DNA from: Pseudomonadota bacterium
GTDB lineage: Bacteria > Pseudomonadota > Alphaproteobacteria > Rhizobiales > Xanthobacteraceae
Assembly: GCA_023434095.1 (NCBI GenBank)
Contig: JAEYTJ010000223.1
Span: forward strand, 1-12,084
Direction of reading: 5' to 3'
Length of the DNA: 12,084 nt
Shown here in pieces: positions 5,697 to 12,084 of the stretch. How positions within the stretch are numbered: the first letter of the stretch is position 1; each line of letters starts with the position of its first letter. The notes beneath the pieces are model-generated. The model searched no databases, was not told where the DNA came from, and saw only the letters and a program-made list of their open reading frames with translations. Made by a program: the position numbers and the translations under genes.

Positions 5697-6970
5697 ATGG
5701 CCTTGTCAGATGCAGCGTGCCGGACGGCCAAAGGCCGGGAAGGCGAATACAAACTTCAGACGGTGGCGGCCTCTATCTTTTCGTGAAGCCCAACGGCGCC
5801 CGGGTCTGGCAGCAGGCCTACAGGTTCGCGGGCAAACAGAAGAAACTCACCCATGGGCCCTATCCGCTCATTTCGCTGGCCGATGCGCGGCGGCTTCGCG
5901 ACGAAGCCAAGAGGTTGTTGACCTCGGGAGTAGACCCCGGAGCCAACAAACGAGCCAACAAAGCCGCCGTCGCGGCGTCTGTCGCCGCCGCAACGAGCAC
6001 CTTCGGGGTCATTGCGACCGAGTTCATCGACAAGATGACCAAGGAAGGGCGAGCCGAGGCCACCCTCCTGAAGGCGCACTGGCTGCTGGAGGAAATCGCA
6101 GCCCCTCTTCGCAACCGCCCCATCGCCGAGATCACACCGCCAGAGATCCTTGCCGTCCTGCGGGCGGTGGAGGTCAAAGGGCACTACGAGACTGCGCGCC
6201 GCTCCCGCAGCATCATCGGTCAGGTCTTCCGTTATGCGATCGCAACCAGCCGCGCCGAACGGGATGTGACGGCCGATCTGCGAGGCGCACTCATCGCCCC
6301 CACGACCAAGCACCGCGCCGCTATCACACGCCCGAAGCGGCTGGGTGAACTGATGGCGGCCATCTATGGCTGGACGAAGGGTCAGGAAACGACGGTCGCA
6401 GGCCTGAAGCTGCTTGCGCTGCTGGCACTCCGTCCCGGCGAACTCCGCGCCGCCACATGGGACGAGATTGACCTTGAAGCGGGGGTCTGGATCGTCCCAG
6501 CCAACCGAACCAAGATGCGCCGACCACACCGCACGCCCCTGCCCTTACAGGCCGTAGCCACCTTACAGGAATTGCGCGACGCCACCCGAAGCGGGATCAG
6601 TTCCTTCGTCTTTCCGGCGACTGTATCGGTGAGGAAGCCGATGAGCGAGAACACCTTGAACTTCGCTCTACGACGTTTGGGTATAGGGGCGGAGGAAATG
6701 ACCGCCCACGGTTTTCGGGCCGCGTTTGCCTCGCTCGCCAATGAGAGCCGGCGCTGGCATCCCGACGCGATTGAGCGGCAGCTCGCCCATGTTGAGGGCA
6801 ATAATGTGCGCCGGGCATATACCCGCGGCGAGCATTGGGACGAACGCGTATTGATGATGCAGTGGTGGGCAGACGAGTTGGATCGGCTTCGAGAAGCGGC
6901 TATCGCGGAAGCCCGCATCCAAGCCCATCCCCAGGTCAGGCGCGCAAAGTCTCAATCAGTTCGCCAGTAA
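5697..6970 (+). CDS. P4-type tyrosine recombinase (integrase), with apparent -1 frameshift near the N-terminus
   Basis: The ATG at 5697 follows a good Shine-Dalgarno (GGGAGG, about 7 bases upstream) and encodes ALSDAACRTAKGREGEYKL, the typical start of the DUF4102 arm-binding domain. That frame stops at about 5784. The rest of the protein is in the -1 frame, which joins at about 5755 as SDGGGLYLFVKPNGARVWQQ and runs to the TAA at 6970. Adding one T at CTTCAG (giving CTT TCA GAC) restores the family consensus K-L-S-D-G-G-G. The catalytic frame also has an unsupported GTG start at 5666. With the base restored the protein is 424 residues, with catalytic Arg246, Lys273, His338, Arg341, His365 and Tyr375 (AYTR) all present and a normal MMQWWADELDRL C-terminus. 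It would integrate the element at tRNA-Asn. Whether this is a real mutation, slippage or a sequencing error is open. Confidence 0.88.
5942..5962 (-). repeat. Paired GCCAACAAA repeats inside integrase gene, inverted copies of the upstream pair
   Basis: GCCAACAAA occurs at 5942-5950 and 5954-5962, 12 bp apart, and is the reverse complement of TTTGTTGGC. It is read as ANKRANK in the integrase, at a place where relatives usually have a different charged linker after DPGA. Sequence, orientation and spacing mirror the pair at 5628-5649. Confidence 0.45.
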
Positions 6971-7168
6971 CAGCCGTCGACGGCGCCTCCCTTCATTGGT
7001 GGGGGAGGCTTGGGTGCGGCTATCCTGCGGCGCCTCTACCGGGCCGCTGTCGGACGACGTGAAAGCTGTCGATCCGCGGCGCCGCTCGAAGCGACCGTTC
7101 TTGAGTGGCACTGAGAACTGCCAGTCGCTCGCCGCGCCTAGGCGCAAATTTCAGATAAGACGGCTTTT

Positions 7169-7306
7169 GTTATCATTTTTCATAGATAGTTACGATTTTT
7201 CAGGATAGTTTGAGCCACGCTATCCTCGACGCACCAGAAATGCTTTTTCATGAACGACGGCACGAGATACGACTTCTCAGGGCCAGTTACGGTTTTTCAG
7301 GACCAG
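7169..7306 (+). repeat. Cluster of degenerate TTACGATTTTTCAGG repeats over the fic start
   Basis: Four copies can be aligned to GTTACGATTTTTCAGG: starting at 7169 (GTTATCATTTTTCATAG), 7189 (GTTACGATTTTTCAGGATAG), 7266 (GATACGACTTCTCAGG) and 7286 (GTTACGGTTTTTCAGG). Copies 1-2 and 3-4 are each exactly 20 bp apart, about two helical turns. A fifth TTTTTCA core sits at 7244-7250 and runs into the start codon. Two copies lie in the 5' leader and two in the first codons of the fic gene. The arrangement suggests operator sites for a repressor bound on one face of the DNA. Confidence 0.5.
7202..7226. promoter_or_regulatory. Inverted repeat in fic leader, possible operator or hairpin
   Basis: AGGATAG (7202-7208) and CTATCCT (7220-7226) form a perfect 7-bp inverted repeat with an 11-nt spacer. 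It lies 24 bp upstream of the fic start codon and its left arm overlaps one of the TTACGATTTTTCAGG repeats. Either a repressor dimer site or an RNA hairpin near the ribosome binding region is possible. Confidence 0.4.
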
Positions 7307-8809
7307 TCATTCCCTGAAGAAGCGACCCCCGCCGGCTACGCCGCACTCATCGGCGCATTCGGCCTTGCCGTGCCGCTTCCGCGGACACTCTGCGCCATCG
7401 GAACTCATCACCGTCTCTATGCACGGGATGGCTGGCGCATATACACGCCGCGCCATGCGCCAGCTGCCAGTCTCGAAGGCCACCTCACCTTCGCCCTGAA
7501 ATATGAGGGGCTCGATCTCCTCGTCCTCAAGAGAATTTTTCGCGCCACGGGTCCGGCGCCAATCGAAGCGCTGGTGCGCGCAACGCCGACCGGCTCCTAC
7601 GCAAGGCGCGTCTGGTTTCTGTATGAATGGCTGCTTGGCGAGAGGCTCGATCTTCCGGCCGCCGAAAAGGGAGCCTATGCCCTTGTCGTCGATCCCGGCC
7701 TGCAATGGGCGGCGTCCGGCACCACGTCGACCCGCCATCGTGTCAGGAACAACCTGCCTGGCACGCCAGCCTTCTGCCCCATGGTGTTCGCGACCGAAGC
7801 CCTGAAGGCCTTCCACGGCACGAATCTCGCCGAACGGGCGCGCGCCGCTATTGCCGACGTGCCCCGCGATCTGCTCGCCCGCACCGCCGCTTTCCTGCTG
7901 CTGAAGGATTCCCGCTCAAGCTTTGCAATCGAGGGGGAGCATCCGCCGCAGGATCGTATCCAGCGCTGGGGCCGCGCAATCGGTGAGGCAGGCCGACGCT
8001 CCTTCGACCTTGACGAGCTCTTAAGGCTTCAGCGCATCGTCATCGGCGATGCGCGCTTCGTCCAGCTTGGACTACGCACGGAGGGCGGGTTCGTCGGCGA
8101 GCATGACCGCGACACCCGTATGCCACTGCCCGATCATATCAGTGCCCGGCATGAGGACCTGCATGATCTCATCCGCGGGTTGGTGGCCTTCGACCGCACG
8201 GCAGCGGAGCGCCAACTCGATCCGGTGATCGCAGCTGCCGCACTGGCCTTCGGCTTCGTCTACATCCATCCCTTCGAAGACGGGAACGGGCGCCTGCACC
8301 GCTACCTGATCCATCACGTCCTTGCTGAACGCGGGTTCAATCCGCCGGGGGTCGTTTTTCCTATCTCCGCGGCGATCCTCGATCGGATCGACGATTATCG
8401 GCGGACGCTGGAAAGCTGGTCTGCGCGCCTGCTCCCCTTCATCCAATGGGAGCCGACGCCGACCGGCAACGTCCGGGTGCTGAACGAGACGGCGGATTTC
8501 TACCGCTATTTCGATGCGACGCCCCACGCAGAATTCCTCTACGCATGCGTGGAGCGCACGATCGAGATCGACATGCCGGCCGAGACGCGCTTCCTGCAGG
8601 CGTATGACGCGTTCCGCGTCGCGATCGGACAGATCGTCGACATGCCGGATCGCACCGTTGATCTCCTCTTCCGCTTCCTGCGGCAGAATGAAGGAGTTCT
8701 CTCAAAGCGTGCCCGGGAGCAGGAATTCCGCGAGCTCAGGGCCGACGAGATCGAGCGGGCCGAAGGCGCCTACGCGGCTGCGTTTGCCTCTGATCGCGAT
8801 GGGGAGTAG
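7250..8809 (+). CDS. Class II Fic domain protein (predicted AMP-transferase)
   Basis: The product is 519 residues and contains the complete Fic motif HPFEDGNGRLHR (340-351), with catalytic His340 and the Asn-Gly-Arg phosphate-binding residues. Fic enzymes typically transfer AMP from ATP to a target Ser, Thr or Tyr. The inhibitory motif [S/T]xxxE[G/N] is present as SFAIEG (Ser224-Glu228-Gly229), N-terminal to the Fic core, so this is a class II, self-inhibited Fic; Glu228 should block the ATP gamma-phosphate. The region before it (about 25-200) includes LEGHLTFALKYEGLDLLVLK and SYARRVWFLYEWLLGERL; I do not recognise a separate named domain there. The C-terminal 130 residues are probably helical. 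No FicA-type antitoxin gene is adjacent. The ATG at 7250 has no clear Shine-Dalgarno but fits the first family-like residues. It is cargo of the island; the target is unknown, and toxin, defence or regulatory roles are all open. Confidence 0.88.
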   Translation: MNDGTRYDFSGPVTVFQDQSFPEEATPAGYAALIGAFGLAVPLPRTLCAIGTHHRLYARDGWRIYTPRHAPAASLEGHLTFALKYEGLDLLVLKRIFRATGPAPIEALVRATPTGSYARRVWFLYEWLLGERLDLPAAEKGAYALVVDPGLQWAASGTTSTRHRVRNNLPGTPAFCPMVFATEALKAFHGTNLAERARAAIADVPRDLLARTAAFLLLKDSRSSFAIEGEHPPQDRIQRWGRAIGEAGRRSFDLDELLRLQRIVIGDARFVQLGLRTEGGFVGEHDRDTRMPLPDHISARHEDLHDLIRGLVAFDRTAAERQLDPVIAAAALAFGFVYIHPFEDGNGRLHRYLIHHVLAERGFNPPGVVFPISAAILDRIDDYRRTLESWSARLLPFIQWEPTPTGNVRVLNETADFYRYFDATPHAEFLYACVERTIEIDMPAETRFLQAYDAFRVAIGQIVDMPDRTVDLLFRFLRQNEGVLSKRAREQEFRELRADEIERAEGAYAAAFASDRDGE

Positions 8810-8886
8810 AGGCGGCCGCGCACAGCGATCTGCCTTCAATCGATGAAAACGAGCCGCCCCTATCGGAAGCTTGGCAAGCGACAACA

Positions 8887-8904
8887 TCGGCGCTGTTTCG
8901 CCGA
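8887..8904. terminator. Small hairpin between convergent fic and alpA-like genes
   Basis: TCGGCG (8887-8892) and CGCCGA (8899-8904) form a perfect 6-bp stem with the loop CTGTTT, in the 110-bp gap between two converging genes. No clear T-run follows on either strand. A role as shared terminator is only suggested by position. Confidence 0.3.
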
Positions 8905-8919
8905 ATGGTCGGCCCGCTA

Positions 8920-9138
8920 TCAAAACCTATCGACTGCCGTCTCGTCCGGTGTCCGCCAACGGGGCGGATCGGCAACCCATCGGTTGATGTCGGATTCCCG
9001 CCAGCCGGCGCCGTTGGTGCTGATCTTGAGCTGAGCGGGGAAGGTTCCGTCTGCGATCTTGCGGTAAATGGTGGAGCGGGACAGGCCGGTGCGGGCGAGG
9101 ACGGTCTTCAGGCGGATGATACGCTCTGGTGTCTGCAT
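8920..9138 (-). CDS. AlpA-family small DNA-binding protein, probable excisionase
   Basis: The product is 72 residues from the ATG at 9138, which has a perfect AGGAGG ten bases upstream. The frame stays open for 40 more codons, but these have no start signal and an unnatural composition. The protein begins MQTPERIIRLKTVLARTGLS and continues RSTIYRKI, a MerR/Xis-like winged helix-turn-helix, then GTFPAQLKIS, GWRESDINRWV: the full AlpA pattern. AlpA of P4-like elements activates excision of integrated elements, acting either as transcription activator of the integrase or as a directionality factor. It lies downstream of the relaxase gene on the same strand, 129 bp apart, and converges with fic. 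In this context control of element excision is the most likely job, perhaps by binding the repeats near the integrase. Confidence 0.88.
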   Translation of the reverse strand: MQTPERIIRLKTVLARTGLSRSTIYRKIADGTFPAQLKISTNGAGWRESDINRWVADPPRWRTPDETAVDRF

Positions 9139-9267
9139 GGCGGTGCTGCCTCCTACTGGATGCGCCTGAGGGCGCCTGCGCAAGACAAGGCATGGGACCG
9201 CCGGCCGGCAAGGGGATGAACGGCGCCGGTGCAGCGTGGCGAAACGACGGCGGCACATCGGACGGGT

Positions 9268-12084
9268 CTACAAACCCAGGCCACGGCTGCGGTCGAAGTC
9301 GATGCCGTGGCTATGGGCGAGCTCACGGCCCAGACTGCGGCCGGTTTCAAAGCTGATGCCGAGCTCCTTCCTGCGAGCGGCGAGCAGGGATTCGAGCTGC
9401 GGGTCGCGCTCCAGGCTCCGCGCCATGTCGCCCATCTGGACACGGGTTGCCTTGTAGCCGGCGTAGTCGCCCTGCGCGTACTGGTGCCGGTGCTGCCGGT
9501 CGAGCTTCTGCCAGCGCTCGACGAAGCGATCGGCGCGGCGCTCCGGATCGGTACGGATTTCGGTTTCAAGTTGGAGGGCGCGGATGGTGCGATTGAGCTT
9601 GCCGTCGGCCGCATCGTGCACCAGTTCCGGGTTCTTCTCATAGGCGGCCTCCGCATCGCGCCAGCCATGGGGCCGCACCTCGTCGAAGGCCTTGCGGGCA
9701 TCGGTGAGCTCACGCAGTTGCTCAGGCGTGCCCTGGCCGGTGCCCTCCGCCGTTGAGAGGATCGCATCCCACGCACGGGCATGACGGACGAGCGCGCGGG
9801 TTCTCGCCCGTCGCAGCATCGCCTCCGGATCCTCGGAAGGCTCCTGGGTGAGCGGCTTGGCTTTGTTCCCGAGCTCTTCGCGCAGGACTGGCGTTTCCCG
9901 TGCCGCGTCCACGGCCGGCTTCAGCCCATCGACGAGGTCGCGCAGCTTCTCCGGAACCTTGCGCACCATCTCCATGACACGCTCGCGGAAGGTGATGCCG
10001 CGGCGCTCAGCATAGGCCTGCGCCGGATCAGACTGGTCATAGTCCGCGGCCATGTCCTTGGCCCGGTCGCGCGACAGGGTGCGGACCAGCCGGTCCCCAT
10101 CCGCAAAGTCGTCGCGGCCATAGTGCAGCTCCATGCCGTCGCGGTGGCGCGACAGCGCGACATAGCTGGAATGAGCATCCAGGCCGGGCGTGGCCAGCAC
10201 ATGGGTGCGGTCCACCGTCATGCCCTGCGCCTTGTGGATGGTGGCGGCATAGCCGTGGTCAATGCGGTCATAGTTTTTCAGATCGAAAGAGATGGATCGC
10301 CCATCATCCGTGCTCACGGAGATGGACTGCGCGCTGACCTGCTCGAGGGTGCCGAGCGTGCCATTCTTTACCCCGAGGCCGCGCTCGTTCTGTAGGAACA
10401 TCACGCGGTCGCCACGGGCGAAGGAACGCTCCCCGCGCTCCACGGTGACGCGCACCTCCTCGCCGAGATCGCCGGCCTCCCGCATCCGTTGGCGGGCGGC
10501 CTGGTTGAGGGCGCGCACCTCGTCATTAGTGTGGGTGAGGATGATGCGGCTGCGATCAGGCGCGACCTGCCGGTCACGGTTCCAACGTTCGATCAGCTCG
10601 CCCCGCGCCTGCTCCCGAGTCTGAGCGGCATGGACCATGCCGTTCCTCTCATAGGCCTGGATGGCCTCGCCGATCCGCCGCGTTGCCAGATCCCGCGTGG
10701 CGTCGCGCTGCCACTCCGCGCGCTGGCGGCGTACCTCGCTGATCTCGGCGCCGCCATGACGCTCGACCAGCGAACGGAACGCAGCGCCCGCCTCGATGGA
10801 TTGCAGTTGCTGCGGATCGCCGACCAGCACGACCTTGGCGCCAACATCCGCGGCATGGGAGAGCACGCGCTCCAACTGGCGCGTGCCGACCATGCCGGCC
10901 TCGTCGATCACCAGAACATCGCGTGAGGTGAGCCTATCCCGGCCTTGCCCCCAGCCATGTTCAAGGCTGGCGATCGTTCGGGACATGATGCCCGATCCGC
11001 TCTCCAGATTTTCCGCCGCGATGCCGGACAGCGCGACGCCGCGAACCTCCAGGCCCGCCGCCTCCCAGGCCTCGCGCGCCACACCCAGCATGGCGCTCTT
11101 CCCCGTCCCGGCATAGCCGACGACAATGCCAAGATCGCGCGTGCCTGTGATGTGTGCCAGCGCGTCGGACTGCTCGCCGGACAGAACAAGGCCGCGCTGT
11201 TCCGCACGCGCCAGAGCGACGTCGTGATCCTGATCCTTCACCGGAAGGCGCTCGCGCTCCGCCATGAGACCGGCAGCCCTGTGCAGACGCTGCTCGGCCT
11301 CGATCATCTGGCGGGTGGTGAAGCGGTCCTCGCCGCGCCTATCCTTGCCGAGCTCGACGAGATCGGGCGCACGGCCTATCGCGCCCATCACCTCGTTGAA
11401 CTGGTCCACGCCGTCGCTGTGGCTATGCGCGAACCGCGCCATGTCGCGACGGGTGAAGGTCGATTGCTGATGGGTGATCGCATCCAGTGCCAGTGCCGGA
11501 TCAGCAATGATGCGTGCGCCATTGCCGCGCGCGATCTCCCGGTGAAGCTCCGCCCGATCGGCAGCCTCGATACCCTCTGCTTCGATGCGGTGAGCTGGCG
11601 CACCAATTTGGCTCTGCGGCTCCAGCGCGATGCCCTGCGCCTCAAGGCTGCGTTGATCGATGAGCGCGTCGATATCGAGCTCAGCCAGCCGCTCATTGGC
11701 GAGCGCGGCCCAGCGTTCGCGCCAGCGCTCGACCATCTGGGTCGCATTCCATTCCCGCACCTTCGGGCCGAAACCGTCCTCGTCAACCGAGCGCATGGTG
11801 AGCATGACATGGGCATGGGGCTTGGCCATGCCGTCCTCGCCCATATCCCAATGCACGTTGAGATCGGCGACCATTCCGAGATCGACGAACTCTGCCTCAA
11901 CGAAGTCACGGGCGAGCGCGATACCCTGCGCCTGGCTCATCTCACGCGGCAGGGCGAACTCGACCTCGCGGGCGAGCTGCGCGTCCTTGCGGACCTCGGC
12001 GGCCTCGACAGCGTTCCAGAGCGCTTCGCGGTCACGGAGATGCTCAGGGGCGTTCTCCGGCAACATCACTTCGGAGTGGATGAC
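9268..12084 (-). CDS. traA: TraA/MobA-family conjugative relaxase-helicase, N-terminus beyond right edge
   Basis: 938 residues are visible; the frame is still open at the right edge, and the ATG at 12069 is internal (VIHSEV precedes it in frame, as in Ti-plasmid TraA). About 50 N-terminal residues, including the nicking Tyr, should lie outside. Counting from that internal Met, the relaxase metal-binding histidines are H73 and H85-A-H87 (PHAHVMLTMR). The RecD-like helicase follows: Walker A GYAGTGKS (318-325), Walker B VLVIDEAGM with Asp389-Glu390, GDPQQLQS, then YAATIHKAQGMTVDRTHV from 607 and SSYVALSRHRDGM. The C-terminal 200 residues are charged and helical and end RELAHSHGIDFDRSRGLGL. The enzyme nicks one strand at oriT, stays bound to it and unwinds the DNA for transfer. 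Stop TAG is at 9268-9270, and alpA follows on the same strand. It marks the element as mobilisable; the oriT and partner genes are not in view. Confidence 0.93.
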   Translation of the reverse strand, partial: VIHSEVMLPENAPEHLRDREALWNAVEAAEVRKDAQLAREVEFALPREMSQAQGIALARDFVEAEFVDLGMVADLNVHWDMGEDGMAKPHAHVMLTMRSVDEDGFGPKVREWNATQMVERWRERWAALANERLAELDIDALIDQRSLEAQGIALEPQSQIGAPAHRIEAEGIEAADRAELHREIARGNGARIIADPALALDAITHQQSTFTRRDMARFAHSHSDGVDQFNEVMGAIGRAPDLVELGKDRRGEDRFTTRQMIEAEQRLHRAAGLMAERERLPVKDQDHDVALARAEQRGLVLSGEQSDALAHITGTRDLGIVVGYAGTGKSAMLGVAREAWEAAGLEVRGVALSGIAAENLESGSGIMSRTIASLEHGWGQGRDRLTSRDVLVIDEAGMVGTRQLERVLSHAADVGAKVVLVGDPQQLQSIEAGAAFRSLVERHGGAEISEVRRQRAEWQRDATRDLATRRIGEAIQAYERNGMVHAAQTREQARGELIERWNRDRQVAPDRSRIILTHTNDEVRALNQAARQRMREAGDLGEEVRVTVERGERSFARGDRVMFLQNERGLGVKNGTLGTLEQVSAQSISVSTDDGRSISFDLKNYDRIDHGYAATIHKAQGMTVDRTHVLATPGLDAHSSYVALSRHRDGMELHYGRDDFADGDRLVRTLSRDRAKDMAADYDQSDPAQAYAERRGITFRERVMEMVRKVPEKLRDLVDGLKPAVDAARETPVLREELGNKAKPLTQEPSEDPEAMLRRARTRALVRHARAWDAILSTAEGTGQGTPEQLRELTDARKAFDEVRPHGWRDAEAAYEKNPELVHDAADGKLNRTIRALQLETEIRTDPERRADRFVERWQKLDRQHRHQYAQGDYAGYKATRVQMGDMARSLERDPQLESLLAARRKELGISFETGRSLGRELAHSHGIDFDRSRGLGL

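Noticed and set aside
5745..5760. Programmed -1 ribosomal frameshift in the integrase
   Set aside because: In the upstream frame the codons are TAC AAA CTT CAG; no X-XXY-YYZ slippery heptamer is aligned with it and I see no strong stem-loop just downstream. A base deletion or sequencing error is simpler.
6996..7208. 70-codon plus-strand frame before fic as a possible antitoxin
   Set aside because: No Shine-Dalgarno, unnatural composition, and it ends in the repeat cluster. The Fic protein already carries its own inhibitory motif.
7169..7306. CRISPR-like array
   Set aside because: The repeats are short, degenerate, unevenly spaced overall and overlap a coding region; no spacers or cas genes are present.
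9139..9267. oriT in the gap between traA and the alpA-like gene
   Set aside because: No convincing nick-site motif or clear inverted repeat set. In TraA systems oriT is usually on the 5' side of traA, which is outside the window.

Overview
The window looks like a piece of a high-GC alphaproteobacterial chromosome, most likely order Hyphomicrobiales (Rhizobiales). This rests on the minus-strand order isoaspartyl methyltransferase-like gene, tolC, popZ-type (DUF2497) gene, on a MsbA-like half transporter of the alphaproteobacterial type, and on a Ti-plasmid-type TraA relaxase. The genus cannot be fixed from the sequence alone.

Left part, about 1-5496, is core genome. On the minus strand lie a pcm-like methyltransferase (2201-2863), a TolC outer-membrane channel (614-2020) and the first 127 codons of a PopZ-like polar scaffold protein (1-382, running off the left edge; this gene has no complete ORF in the window and is easily missed). 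On the plus strand lie tRNA-Cys(GCA) (3262-3335), a complete ABC exporter (3533-5332) and tRNA-Asn(GUU) (5421-5496), each tRNA with a recognisable promoter.

Right part, about 5497 to the right edge, is the left end of an integrated mobile element that uses the 3' end of tRNA-Asn as its attachment site. It carries a P4-type tyrosine recombinase gene (5697-6970), whose well-formed start (strong Shine-Dalgarno, family-typical N-terminus) is one base out of frame with the catalytic body; a class II Fic protein (7250-8809); an AlpA-type small DNA-binding protein (8920-9138, minus), probably the excisionase or directionality factor; and a large TraA/MobA-type relaxase-helicase (9268 to the right edge, minus, N-terminus outside). 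This gene set is that of an integrative mobilisable or conjugative element; the right att site, oriT and any transfer genes lie outside the window.

The most notable non-genic signals are (i) two pairs of TTTGTTGGC-type repeats, each pair at 12-bp spacing and the two pairs in opposite orientation, one in front of the integrase and one inside it, which look like integrase arm-type sites; (ii) a cluster of degenerate TTACGATTTTTCAGG repeats at 20-bp spacing plus an inverted repeat, straddling the start of the fic gene; and (iii) the integrase frameshift. I see no wholly new gene system here. The best candidates for new biology are the repeat-flanked Fic gene as island cargo and the architecture of the integrase/att region.
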